From: Mycobacterium simiae
Lineage (GTDB): Bacteria; Actinomycetota; Actinomycetes; Mycobacteriales; Mycobacteriaceae
Direction: 5' to 3'
Assembly: GCF_010727605.1 (NCBI RefSeq)
Contig: NZ_AP022568.1
Coordinates: 4,278,001 to 4,342,000, forward strand
DNA: 64,000 nucleotides
Shown here: piece after piece, positions 49,982-58,602 of the stretch
Layout: every line of letters begins with the position of its first letter
Numbering within the stretch: position 1 is the stretch's first letter
Program-made: the position numbers and the translations under genes
Notes under the pieces: generated by a model
Databases searched by the model: none
What the model saw: only the letters and a program-made list of their open reading frames with translations
What the model was told of the DNA's origin: nothing

Positions 49982-52381
49982 ATGCAGTTGACCCAAGGAT
50001 CCGATGACCGTGCCACGCCGCTGTGCGAATTGCGCGTCGTCGAGATCAGCAATCGGATCGCCGGCAGCTATGCCGGCAAGTTGCTGACTGATGCCGGAGC
50101 ACAGGTCCGCAAAATCGAGCCACCGCAAGGAGATTGGTTGCGGCGGTACACCGCGACCTGTTCCCCGGTGGCTGACGGAGTGACGTCCCCGTTTTACAGC
50201 TACCTCAACGCCGGCAAGCGCAGCATGACCTTCGCGCCCGGTTCGGCGCGATTTCGTGCCGAGCTGGCCGGTGCCGAGGTGATCATTGTCACCGCCGGTC
50301 CGGCGGGTGCCGCCGAGCTGGGCATCGATCCGGTGCAGCTGCTGGCCGACGCGCCGCGGACGATCGTCGTCACCATCTCCGATTTCGGCTGGACCGGACC
50401 CCATGCCGACCGTGCCGCGAGCGAATTCACCCTGCAGGCCTGGGCGGGCTCGCCCGGCTTCCGCGGTGATCCCGCCGGACCCCCGATCGCGATCGGCGGT
50501 GACCTGGGGGAGTACATGGGCGGCGCATTCGCCGCATTCGCCGCGCTGGCCATTCGCCGACGCGTCGAGAACGGCGGTGCTGGCGAGCATCTCGACCTGT
50601 CGATGCTCGAGGCGCTGACGTTGATGCAGAGCAGCGAATGGCTACATTCGCAGTTGTTGGGGGTACCCCCGGTCAGCCGCACCACCGAGGTCCCGTCGAT
50701 CGAGCCGGCCAAGGACGGCTACGTGGGGATCACCATGGTCACCGGGCAGCAATGGCTCGATTTCCTGGCGATGGTCGAGTGCCCGGAACTGGAAGAGATT
50801 GAGCAACTACGTTTTCAGATCGGGCGTTGGGCCTACCGCGATCTGATCCGCGAGCACATCCGACCGTGGCTGGCGCAGCGGACCGTCGCGGAGATCGTCG
50901 AGCTCGGCCAGCTATTCCGGCTGCCGATCGCCGCGCTGGGCAACGGCGCCACGATCCGTGCGACGGAGTACGCCGTCCAACGCGGAGTCTTCCTACCGAA
51001 CCCGGCCGGCTTTCATCAGCCCCGCGCGCCGTGGCTGATGTCGGTATGCGCCCCCGCGCCGATCGGCGGCACCGCCGCTCCCGGCGTGGACAATGACGAA
51101 CCCGCCTGGTGCGCAACTGAAACCACAGAGTCTCGGGCGCCCCGAGCGCGTCCGTTGGCCGGCCTGCGGATCGTCGACCTGACCGCCTTTTGGGCCGGAC
51201 CGGCGGCGACCCACCTGCTGGCGGCATTCGGCGCCGACGTCATCAAGGTGGAGTCGATCCAGCGGCCCGACGGCATCCGCTATTCGGGCGGGATGCGCAA
51301 GGACGTGGACGACTGGTGGGAGTACGGCTGGGTATTCCACGCCATGAACACCAACAAACGGTCGATCACTTTGGATTTGGGCTCCGACGAAGGCCGCCGG
51401 TTGTTCACGCGATTGGTGGCCGGTGCCGACGTGGTGATCGAGAACTTCTCGCCGCGAGTGATGGAGCAGTTCGGCCTGACGGCGGACGTGCTGCTCGAAC
51501 TCAACCCCAAATTGGTGGTCGCGCGGATGCCCGCGTTCGGATTGGACGGCCCGTGGCGCGAACGAGTCGGTTTTGCTCCCACCATGGAGCAGCTTGCCGG
51601 CCTGGCCTGGGTGACCGGAGTTGCAGACGCACCGCCGGTGACGCCGCGCGGTGCCTGCGACCCGCTGGCCGGCGTGCACGCTGCTTTCGCCGTGCTGGCC
51701 GCGCTGAGCTTTGCCGAACGCACCGGGACGGGTCAGCAGGTCGAGCTGCCGATGCTGGAAACGGTGTTGAATGCCACTGCAATTCAGGCCATCGAGGCCG
51801 AGGTGTTCGGGAAGACGTTGAGCCGCCGCGGCAATCGAGGCCACGGTGGGGTGCTGCAAAACCTGTACCGGTGTGCCGGCGCACCAGCGACCGATGATTG
51901 GATCGCGGTCACGGTGCGTGACGACGACCAGTGGCGCGCCCTGGTCGAGGTGATGCAACGGCCCGCGTGGTGTGCCGAGGACTTGGCCACCTTCGAAGGC
52001 CGGCGCGCCCGCGCCGACGACATCGACGCGCGACTGCAGCAGTGGTTTGCCGCGCAGCCCCTGGCATCGACGGTGGAGCGGCTGGCCGCCGCCGGTGTTC
52101 CCGCCGCGCCCGTCGTCTCGCCCTCGCTGGTGACCGAAAATCCTCAGCTGCGCGCGCGGGGGTTCTTCGAAGAGATGCAGCATTCGAGCGTCGGGTCGGC
52201 CCTGTATCCGTGCCCGCCGTTCGCCCCGTTGTCCGGGCAAGATCGGTGGTTATTACGGCCACCGCCGCTGCTGGGTCAGCACAATGCAGAAGTGCTGCGC
52301 GAGCGGTGTGCAGTGACCGACGAAGAACTTTCGGCCCTCGCCGCCAGCGGGGTGATCGGAACCCGTCCCAAAGGCCTATAG
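49982..52381 (+). CDS. Two-domain family III CoA-transferase
   Basis: A 799-residue protein made of two CaiB/BaiF units. The first (about 12-360) has D174 in 'AIGGDLGEYMGG'; the second (about 390-790) has 'LLAAFGADVIKVES' and D560 in 'RGACDPLAGVHAAF'. Both keep the expected catalytic aspartate. Fused forms of similar size occur in mycobacteria (for example Rv1866, about 780 aa, from memory) and mimic the usual interlocked dimer in a single chain. Start ATG 49982 follows GGAAGGGG. It is 9 bases ahead of a ferredoxin gene. It probably activates the acid product of the nearby oxygenases. Confidence 0.85.
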   Translation: MQLTQGSDDRATPLCELRVVEISNRIAGSYAGKLLTDAGAQVRKIEPPQGDWLRRYTATCSPVADGVTSPFYSYLNAGKRSMTFAPGSARFRAELAGAEVIIVTAGPAGAAELGIDPVQLLADAPRTIVVTISDFGWTGPHADRAASEFTLQAWAGSPGFRGDPAGPPIAIGGDLGEYMGGAFAAFAALAIRRRVENGGAGEHLDLSMLEALTLMQSSEWLHSQLLGVPPVSRTTEVPSIEPAKDGYVGITMVTGQQWLDFLAMVECPELEEIEQLRFQIGRWAYRDLIREHIRPWLAQRTVAEIVELGQLFRLPIAALGNGATIRATEYAVQRGVFLPNPAGFHQPRAPWLMSVCAPAPIGGTAAPGVDNDEPAWCATETTESRAPRARPLAGLRIVDLTAFWAGPAATHLLAAFGADVIKVESIQRPDGIRYSGGMRKDVDDWWEYGWVFHAMNTNKRSITLDLGSDEGRRLFTRLVAGADVVIENFSPRVMEQFGLTADVLLELNPKLVVARMPAFGLDGPWRERVGFAPTMEQLAGLAWVTGVADAPPVTPRGACDPLAGVHAAFAVLAALSFAERTGTGQQVELPMLETVLNATAIQAIEAEVFGKTLSRRGNRGHGGVLQNLYRCAGAPATDDWIAVTVRDDDQWRALVEVMQRPAWCAEDLATFEGRRARADDIDARLQQWFAAQPLASTVERLAAAGVPAAPVVSPSLVTENPQLRARGFFEEMQHSSVGSALYPCPPFAPLSGQDRWLLRPPPLLGQHNAEVLRERCAVTDEELSALAASGVIGTRPKGL

Positions 52382-52390
52382 GAGGCAGCC

Positions 52391-52582
52391 ATGCGTGTCA
52401 TCGTCGACGAAACCCTGTGTGAGGCCAACGGGTTTTGTGAATCGCTGGCCCCGGAGGTGTTCGAGCTGGGCGATGAGGACGTCGTGCAGATCGCGGACGG
52501 ACCGGTACCGCCACGCCTGGAGATCGACGTTCGAGCCGCGGTGGATCAGTGTCCGAAGGCCGCATTGCGGTTGCAGGACTGA
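52391..52582 (+). CDS. 3Fe-4S-type ferredoxin
   Basis: A 63-residue ferredoxin. Cysteines C10, C16 and C54 in 'LCEANGFCESLAPEVFEL' and 'QCPKAAL' would hold a [3Fe-4S] cluster; the position that would bear a fourth cysteine is N13. This C-x-x-X-x-x-C...C-P type is the usual electron donor for mycobacterial CYPs. AGGAGG is 7 bases before the ATG. It ends one base before the convergent CYP (52584-53819), its most likely partner, though the two are on opposite strands. Confidence 0.9.
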   Translation: MRVIVDETLCEANGFCESLAPEVFELGDEDVVQIADGPVPPRLEIDVRAAVDQCPKAALRLQD

Positions 52583-52583
52583 G

Positions 52584-53819
52584 TCAGCGGCGCTGCGTCA
52601 CCGAGATCGCCATTTCGTCGTAAATCGACATGTTGGTGGTCAGGTTCGGATGTGACACCTTGGCGGGCCCGATCTCGATGCGGTCGCAGCGCAACAACAA
52701 CTCGTCCAGCACTGCGCGCAATTCCGCGCGGGCCAGCATCGCGCCCAAGCAGTGGTGTGGCCCGCCGCCGCCGAAGGCGACGTGCGGATTGGGTTGTCGC
52801 CCAATGTCAAAGGTGAACGGCGAGTCAAAGACCTCCTCATCGCGGTTGGCCGAACGCAGCATCGACACCACCCGCTCGCCGGGTTTGATGTGCTGGCCGT
52901 CCATCTGTACGTCAACCTTGGCGGTGCGCGTCCAGTACGCGACCGGCGATGCCCACCGCAATACCTCTTCGACCGCGCTGGGCCGCAGCGCTTCCTGCTC
53001 GCGATACCGTTGCATCTGTTCGGGATTGGCGACAAATGCCTGCAGCCCGATCGCCAACGCGTTCTTGGTGGTGTCGCTGCCGGCGAAGGCCAATACGAAG
53101 AAAAAGAACTCGAGTTCATTGGCGGGCAGCCGGAACTGCTGGCCGTCGTCGCCGGTGATCTCCGCGGTGGCCAGAGTGCTCCAGATGTCATCGGTGGGAT
53201 TGCGCCGCTTCTCGGCGGTGAGCTCCATCGCGTAGCCGAAAACCGAGGCAAACAAGTCGAGCTCCACTCGGTCGCCCGGGCGCGACTCGGGCGCCGCCTT
53301 CAGGATGCGGTCGAAGATGTCGAATATTCGCGGCCGGTCCTGGTCCGGGATGCCGATGATGTCGCCGATGACCGTCATCGGCAACGCGTCGGCGACGTCG
53401 TTGATCCAGTCACCGCCACCCCGGGCCAGCAGGTCGTCGATCATTCGGGCCGCCCGCGCCCGGATGCCGTCTTCCAGCTTGGCGATCGCCCGCGGATTGA
53501 AGGCGTTCGAGATCAACTTGCGGCGCTTGTTGAGCTCCGGCGGGTCCAACGTGATGATCGTCGGGGACGCCGAGAACATGGCGACCGGCCCGATGAGGGG
53601 GCCGTCGGCCGCGGTGAACGACTCGGTGTCGCGGTGCAGCCGTACGGCGTGCCGGTGTTTGGTCGCCACCCAGAAATCCCGGTGCACTGTCTCGGCCACC
53701 CCGGGGGTCAGCTCATGCCGGAAAAGCGGCCTGGCCGACCGCAATTCGGCGAACACGTCGTCGGGAAAACCGTTCCGCCACAGGGCGAAATCGGAGAGAT
53801 CCACTGCAGCTGCGGTCAT
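52584..53819 (-). CDS. Cytochrome P450 (CYP125-like heme loop)
   Basis: A 411-residue P450: I-helix 'AGSDTT' (246-251), E-x-x-R in 'EEVLRW', heme loop 'FGGGGPHHCLG' with C357. The extra glycine in the loop is also seen in the steroid/cholesterol CYP125 group. ATG 53819 is used; an upstream TTG in frame is unlikely. It diverges from a KshA-like oxygenase operon across an AT-rich motif. A sterol- or isoprenoid-like substrate is an inference from loop and neighbours only. Confidence 0.87.
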   Translation of the reverse strand: MTAAAVDLSDFALWRNGFPDDVFAELRSARPLFRHELTPGVAETVHRDFWVATKHRHAVRLHRDTESFTAADGPLIGPVAMFSASPTIITLDPPELNKRRKLISNAFNPRAIAKLEDGIRARAARMIDDLLARGGGDWINDVADALPMTVIGDIIGIPDQDRPRIFDIFDRILKAAPESRPGDRVELDLFASVFGYAMELTAEKRRNPTDDIWSTLATAEITGDDGQQFRLPANELEFFFFVLAFAGSDTTKNALAIGLQAFVANPEQMQRYREQEALRPSAVEEVLRWASPVAYWTRTAKVDVQMDGQHIKPGERVVSMLRSANRDEEVFDSPFTFDIGRQPNPHVAFGGGGPHHCLGAMLARAELRAVLDELLLRCDRIEIGPAKVSHPNLTTNMSIYDEMAISVTQRR

Positions 53820-53869
53820 GCATAACCCCACTGTCCCGGCGCCACGCGGCGCCTCATTGACGTTCAATG

Positions 53870-53889
53870 CTTAAAATAGTAAAAATAGA
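53870..53889. promoter_or_regulatory. Shared AT-rich promoter motif, copy 4
   Basis: CTTAAAATAGTAAAAATAGA lies between the divergent CYP and KshA-like genes. It matches 16 of 19 consensus positions. Confidence 0.55.
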
Positions 53890-53921
53890 CCCTAGTCGGC
53901 CGCGTGAGAAATGGAGTTCTC

Positions 53922-55031
53922 GTGGCGAACACGCTCTCGGAGTCGGACCCGTCGGAACGCGAGTTCGGACCGTCCGGCATTGCGCTGTCCACCTATCGGT
54001 TCCCGACCGGGTGGTTCATCGTCGCCTTCGCGGGCGACGTGCAGCCCGGCGACGTCAAGCGCCTGCACTACTTCGGTGAAGAGCTGGTGCTGTTCCGCAC
54101 AGCGTCGGGCAAGGCCAGCGTGTTGGACGCATACTGCCAGCACCTCGGGGCCAACCTGGGCGTCGGCGGCACGGTCGAAGAGGAGAACATCGTCTGCCCC
54201 TGGCACGGCTGGCGGTGGCGCGGCGACGGCAGCAACGCGTTGATTCCGTACAGCAAGATCGGTTGCAAGAACAACGTTCGCATCCGCAGCTACCCGACCA
54301 CCGAGTGGTATGGCTTCATATTGGTCTGGCATGAGCGGCACGGCCGCGCACCGTACTGGCAGCCGCCGGTGCTGCCCGAGCTGGAGACCGATGAGTACTA
54401 CCCGCTGCACCCGCACACCCAGATGCTCAACCGGGTCAAGGTGCACCCACAGATGATCATCGAAAACGCCGCGGACCCATACCACGTGCAATACGTACAC
54501 AAGGCCGCCAATCCGGCCACCACGGCATCGTTCGAGGTGTCCGGTTACCACCTGCACGCCACCGTCAACGCGCATTTCGGCGGCGGCCGGGCCAAGACGT
54601 GGTTGACGCCGAACGGGCCGGTGGACGCCAAGATCATCTACGACAACTATTCGCTGGGCCTGGGGGTGGTTCGCTTTCCCAGCGAACTGGTGGCCACCGT
54701 GCAGGTCACCGGGCAGACACCGGTCGACGAGGACTACACCGACTACTTCTATACCCAGGCCTCCGTTCGCGAGCCCGGGGATACCGGCGACGTGCCGACC
54801 GGCCGCGCCGCCCGATTTTTGGCGCTGCAGCAAGAGGTCATCAAGCAGGACTTCTTCACTTGGGAAAACATGAAGTACCTGGAGAAGCCGAACCTGGCGC
54901 CCGAAGAGGCGCACGACTACGCGTCGCTGCGGCGGTGGGCGCATCGCTTCTACCCCGGCGCCGAGCCGTCCGCGAACGACTTCGGATACACCTCCGACGG
55001 TGCGCCCGACCCCGCCGCCGCGAAAGCCTGA
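53922..55031 (+). CDS. KshA-like Rieske non-heme iron oxygenase
   Basis: A 369-residue oxygenase subunit. The Rieske ligands are C72-x-H74 ('YCQHLGANLG') and C92-x2-H95 ('CPWHGWRWRGDG'); H188 and H193 in 'NAADPYHVQYVH' belong to the mononuclear iron site. The sequence resembles 3-ketosteroid 9-alpha-hydroxylase KshA. GTG 53922 has GGAG 5 bases upstream and is preferred over GTG 53904. No KshB-type reductase gene is in the window. It overlaps the ligase start by one base, so hydroxylation and CoA activation are co-expressed. KshA likeness does not prove steroid use. Confidence 0.86.
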   Translation: MANTLSESDPSEREFGPSGIALSTYRFPTGWFIVAFAGDVQPGDVKRLHYFGEELVLFRTASGKASVLDAYCQHLGANLGVGGTVEEENIVCPWHGWRWRGDGSNALIPYSKIGCKNNVRIRSYPTTEWYGFILVWHERHGRAPYWQPPVLPELETDEYYPLHPHTQMLNRVKVHPQMIIENAADPYHVQYVHKAANPATTASFEVSGYHLHATVNAHFGGGRAKTWLTPNGPVDAKIIYDNYSLGLGVVRFPSELVATVQVTGQTPVDEDYTDYFYTQASVREPGDTGDVPTGRAARFLALQQEVIKQDFFTWENMKYLEKPNLAPEEAHDYASLRRWAHRFYPGAEPSANDFGYTSDGAPDPAAAKA

Positions 55032-56608
55032 TGCCGGGGCCCGCCGCCTTCGGCGTCGATCGATTCACCGTTCCGGCCGTCCTGGACCAGCGGGCGGCTC
55101 AACATCCGGACCGGGTGATGATGTCGATCGGCGGAATCGACGTGACCTTCGAGCAGATGCGCCAGCGCAGCTGCGCGGCGGCGTACATGCTCGCGTCGAT
55201 GGGGGTGGGGCGCGGTGACGGCGTGGCACTGTTCACCGCCACCTGTCCGGAATGGGTTTACTTCTGGCTGGGCGCGGCCCGCATTGGCGCCGTCAGCGCG
55301 GCGGTCAATGCCGCCAACAAGGGAGACTTCCTGCTGCACACGTTGCGGCTCGCCCGTCCCAAGGTCATCGTGACCGACACCGGACTGCTGACCCGCGTGG
55401 TCGAGGTCGCGGCGCGGCTCGACTCCGCGACCCAGATCGTGGTGCGCGACGATTCGTTGCGCGAGGCCCTCGAGCGCGACGCCCTCGAGCGCGACGCCGG
55501 CCGGCCCGAGGCCGACGACCCCGCCCCCGACGAGGTGGGCGCGCTGTTCTACACCTCGGGCACCACCGGTCCCTCGAAAGCCGTTGCAACAACCTGGAAT
55601 TACCTGTTCTCGGTGGCCGCGACGGTCGCTGCGGCGTGGCAGCTGCGGCCCGGCGAGGCGCTATGGACGGCGATGCCGCTGTTCCACCTCAGCGCGGCCC
55701 CCAGCGTGCTGGTCCCGATGCTGCTCGGCACAACCACGGTGCTGGCGCAGTCTTTTCGTCCCGGCGCGGTGTGGGACGACGTCCGCGCCCACGGGGCCGT
55801 CGGGTTCGCTGGCGCCGGCGCGATGGTGTCGATGCTGCAGAACCTGCCCCCCGACCCGCGGGATGCGCAATTGCCGCTGCGATTCATCTCCGCCGCACCG
55901 ATCGACGCGAGCTCCTATCCCGTCATCGAAAAGCGCTACGGCTGTCGCATCGTCACGATGTATGGCATGACGGAGGCGTTCCCGATTGCGGTGCAGGGCG
56001 TTTCCGACAACGGCGTTCCCGGGGCATCGGGACGACCGAATCCCAACTTCGACGTGCGCATCGTCGACGACGACGGCAATCCGTTGCCCGCAGGCCGGGT
56101 GGGCGAGATCGCCTGCCGACCCAGGCACCCTCAGGTGATGAGCGAGGGGTATGTGGGTGAGGACGGGCGCGTGCAGCCGCACCCGGAATGGTTTCGCACC
56201 CGTGATCTCGGCCGTCTCGACGCCGACCAAAACCTGACCTATCTGGACCGAATCAAGGATTCGTTGCGCCGGCGCGGGGAGAACGTCTCCTCGGTCGAGG
56301 TAGAACGCACCGTGCTGGGCCACCCCGCCGTTGCCGAGGCCGCCGCGATCGGAGTGCCCAGCGAGCTCGGCGAAGACGATATTCTGCTGGTTGTCGCGGC
56401 ACGCCCGGGCGCGGCCCTGGATTGCATCGAGTTGCTGGATTTCTGCGCCGCCCGCATGCCGTATTTCTGCGTGCCCCGATACGTCGAGAGGGTCAACGAA
56501 CTTCCGAAGAATATTCTCGGACGGGTACGTAAAGACTTGTTGCGGGCCAAGGGGTTAACTGATGAAGTCTGGGATCGGGAAACTCATGGCTACTCGGTCA
56601 GGAGATAG
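55031..56608 (+). CDS. Acyl-CoA ligase (AMP-forming)
   Basis: A 525-residue ligase: P-loop 'FYTSGTTGPSKAV', 'TMYGMTEAFPI', adenine contact 'RTRDLGRLDADQNLTYLDRIKDSLRRRGENVS' and the C-terminal 'LPKNILGRVRK' lysine. The start ATG overlaps the oxygenase stop (TGATG). A 15-bp exact tandem repeat (55466-55495) codes for a doubled ALERD unit in a surface loop near residue 150. Resembles crotonobetaine/carnitine-CoA-ligase-like members. It probably activates the acid on which the oxygenase acts or which it makes. Confidence 0.87.
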   Translation: MPGPAAFGVDRFTVPAVLDQRAAQHPDRVMMSIGGIDVTFEQMRQRSCAAAYMLASMGVGRGDGVALFTATCPEWVYFWLGAARIGAVSAAVNAANKGDFLLHTLRLARPKVIVTDTGLLTRVVEVAARLDSATQIVVRDDSLREALERDALERDAGRPEADDPAPDEVGALFYTSGTTGPSKAVATTWNYLFSVAATVAAAWQLRPGEALWTAMPLFHLSAAPSVLVPMLLGTTTVLAQSFRPGAVWDDVRAHGAVGFAGAGAMVSMLQNLPPDPRDAQLPLRFISAAPIDASSYPVIEKRYGCRIVTMYGMTEAFPIAVQGVSDNGVPGASGRPNPNFDVRIVDDDGNPLPAGRVGEIACRPRHPQVMSEGYVGEDGRVQPHPEWFRTRDLGRLDADQNLTYLDRIKDSLRRRGENVSSVEVERTVLGHPAVAEAAAIGVPSELGEDDILLVVAARPGAALDCIELLDFCAARMPYFCVPRYVERVNELPKNILGRVRKDLLRAKGLTDEVWDRETHGYSVRR

Positions 56609-56669
56609 GTTAGTTTGAAGTTTCGTCGTTCATTTGGTTTTCATCTCGGGAGAGGCTGGCGAGCAAGAG

Positions 56670-57095
56670 ATGACACTGACCTACCAACAAGAACAGTTCC
56701 TCAACGCCGCGACCGGCCGCGACGCGATCCTGAATCTGAACGCTCGGCACAATCGCGCTTACTCCGACGGTGACCGGGACCGCTGGATTGCCACTTTCCG
56801 CCATTCCGGCGCCAACTTCGTCCGGGACGGCGAAGAGTTCACCGATCTCCGGTTGGGTTTCGACGGCGGCGACGGGCAACGCCTGGTGACCGTCGACCAC
56901 GAGATCGCCATCGACGGCGTCAACGCGGTACAGCGCTGTGTCGCAGTGCTTTTCGCCTCGTCATACGGCGATGTGTCGCTGCGAGCAACTGGTACCTACC
57001 GCGACGAACTGGTCTATGAGCGGGGCGGCTGGTACTTCGCCTCCCGCAATCTCACCTGGGATGCGGTGCCCAGCCGGCACCCACTCGTCATGTGA
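56670..57095 (+). CDS. SnoaL-like (NTF2-fold) protein
   Basis: A 141-residue NTF2-fold protein ('ILNLNARHNRAYSDGDRDRWIATFRHSGANFVRDG', then 'YRDELVYERGGWYFASRNLTWD'). ATG 56670 is preferred; the frame is open back to 56634 through a TTG. It is the third gene of the KshA-like operon and precedes a pair of MaoC-like genes. SnoaL_4-type members of steroid clusters act as isomerases or hydratases, but catalytic residues cannot be assigned here. Confidence 0.74.
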   Translation: MTLTYQQEQFLNAATGRDAILNLNARHNRAYSDGDRDRWIATFRHSGANFVRDGEEFTDLRLGFDGGDGQRLVTVDHEIAIDGVNAVQRCVAVLFASSYGDVSLRATGTYRDELVYERGGWYFASRNLTWDAVPSRHPLVM

Positions 57096-57108
57096 GCGAC
57101 ACCGATAC

Positions 57109-57639
57109 GTGGATCCCGACGTCAGCTATCAATTAGCCTTCGGCACGTACGAAGACGCGCTGCGGATGGTCGGCGTGGCCAGCGAACCGCGCGCGGCGGC
57201 AACGCCGGTCAGCGGTGCGCGGATCCAGCTGTTCGCCTCGATGATTCACGACGGCAATCGCTCCTACTGGGACGCGGAGTTCGCGCGCCGGCAGTGGGGC
57301 GGCCTGCTGGCGCCGCCGGCGCTGTTGATGGGATGGCTGATACCGCCGCCGTGGGCTCCCGGCGGTCGGCCGCCTGCCCCGTCGCTGATCCTGCGAGTGC
57401 CATTGCCGGGCACCACATTCATCAACGCCGCCAACGACGTGGAGTTCTTGGAACCCATCATCGAAGGCGACGTGCTTAACGTCGTCGAGGAATTGGTCTC
57501 GGTGTCACCGGAAAAGCAAACGCGGCTGGGTGTCGGCCATTTCATTGAGACACTACAGACCTACCGCCGCCAGGACGGGGCCATCGTCGCCCGATCGCGT
57601 AATACGTTGTTCCGATTCACCCCCGGAGCGCCGCAATGA
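57109..57639 (+). CDS. MaoC-like dehydratase, N-terminal-type hotdog protein
   Basis: A 176-residue hotdog protein of the MaoC/FAS1-dehydratase group, of the half that usually lacks the catalytic D-x4-H ('LLAPPALLMGWLIPPPWAPGG', then 'NAANDVEFLEPIIEGDVLNVVEELVSVSPEK'). GTG 57109 gives the natural start 13 bases after the SnoaL stop. It overlaps the next hotdog gene by four bases. The two would form a heteromeric enoyl-CoA hydratase like ChsH1/ChsH2 in cholesterol side-chain degradation. Confidence 0.76.
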   Translation: MDPDVSYQLAFGTYEDALRMVGVASEPRAAATPVSGARIQLFASMIHDGNRSYWDAEFARRQWGGLLAPPALLMGWLIPPPWAPGGRPPAPSLILRVPLPGTTFINAANDVEFLEPIIEGDVLNVVEELVSVSPEKQTRLGVGHFIETLQTYRRQDGAIVARSRNTLFRFTPGAPQ

Positions 57640-58079
57640 CGGCTGCGGACCTGTGTTGGAACGACATCACCATCCCGGTCGACCTGCCGGAAGTGATCGA
57701 CGAGATCAGTTATCAGCGGGTGGTGGAGAACGCCGGGGCGACATGGGACTATTTTCCCGGTCATTTCGATCCGAAATACGCTGAAGAGCAGGGCAACCCA
57801 ACAATTTACGTCAACACGATGCATCTTGCCGGGTTCGCCGACCGGGTCGCTACCGACTGGGCCGGACCGCGCAGCCGGGTGGTGCGCCGCTCGCTGCGGC
57901 TCGCGAGCTCCATCTATGCCGGCGACACAATGATCGGCCGGGGCCGAGCGGTGGCCAAGCGCCGTGACACCTCCGTCGATCCACCGCGCTGCCTGGTCGA
58001 CATCGAGATTCATGTGATCAACCAGCATGGCGCGCTCTGCTGTCCGGTCGAACTCACGTTGCAGCTGCCCGGTGGATGA
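57636..58079 (+). CDS. MaoC-like enoyl-CoA hydratase, catalytic-type hotdog protein
   Basis: A 147-residue hotdog protein. D38 and H43 in 'ATWDYFPGHFDPKYAEEQG' form the D-x4-H hydratase-2 motif. 'IYVNTMHLAGFADRVATDWAG' is the following helix. Start fixed by ATGA overlap with the first hotdog gene. As partner of that protein it would hydrate the enoyl-CoA formed by an ACAD. The next gene starts inside its last codons. Confidence 0.8.
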   Translation: MTAADLCWNDITIPVDLPEVIDEISYQRVVENAGATWDYFPGHFDPKYAEEQGNPTIYVNTMHLAGFADRVATDWAGPRSRVVRRSLRLASSIYAGDTMIGRGRAVAKRRDTSVDPPRCLVDIEIHVINQHGALCCPVELTLQLPGG

Positions 58080-58602
58080 CGGCGTAGCCGCGCTGCATCT
58101 GGCAGTGTGTCGACGCTTCGGCGAGGCGGTTGCCGCGGCGCACGGCAAATGGGATCGTCGCAGCCCGTGCGATGGCTGGGATGCCCGCGGGGTACTAGAG
58201 CACGTGATCGGCTTCCACGATGCACTCCTGCTGCGGCCCTTGGGATTAAAGCCGCAACGGCCTCGAGACGAGCCACAAGTGCGGTGGCGGTTGACCTATG
58301 ACAGCCTCACCGGAGCCCTTGGGGCCGGCGAAGTCGTCGGGCTGGCGGCACACCGGTTAATGCCGAACCTGACACGAGATGTATTGGTGCACACTTGGGA
58401 CCTGGCACGAGCTATCGGGGCCGACGACCGGTTGAACCGCGATTGGTGTGAACTGTTCTACACCGGCTCAACGACCGGGCATGACGCCTTGATCGCGTCC
58501 GGCATGTTCGGCCCCCCGATTGCGGTGAGCGACGAACTGGACGTGCAGGCCAAACTCCTCGCACGCCTTGGCCGCAACCCGCTTTGGCCGAATGCCCTAT
58601 AA
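58072..58602 (+). CDS. TIGR03086/DinB-like metal-binding protein (maleylpyruvate isomerase N-type)
   Basis: A 176-residue four-helix protein of the mycothiol-dependent maleylpyruvate-isomerase/DinB superfamily. The 'CDGWDARGVLEHVIGFHDALL' and 'LTRDVLVHTWDLARAIG' segments with their histidines are characteristic metal-binding elements. GTG 58072 overlaps the hydratase by 8 bases and is the likely start. Family members use mycothiol for isomerisation or conjugation; here it could act on an electrophilic intermediate. Its stop overlaps the convergent aldehyde dehydrogenase by 6 bases. Confidence 0.78.
   Translation: MDDGVAALHLAVCRRFGEAVAAAHGKWDRRSPCDGWDARGVLEHVIGFHDALLLRPLGLKPQRPRDEPQVRWRLTYDSLTGALGAGEVVGLAAHRLMPNLTRDVLVHTWDLARAIGADDRLNRDWCELFYTGSTTGHDALIASGMFGPPIAVSDELDVQAKLLARLGRNPLWPNAL

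Noticed and set aside
54599..55030. An upstream extension of the acyl-CoA ligase
   Set aside because: It overlaps the Rieske oxygenase in another frame, and the TGATG junction gives a natural start at 55031.
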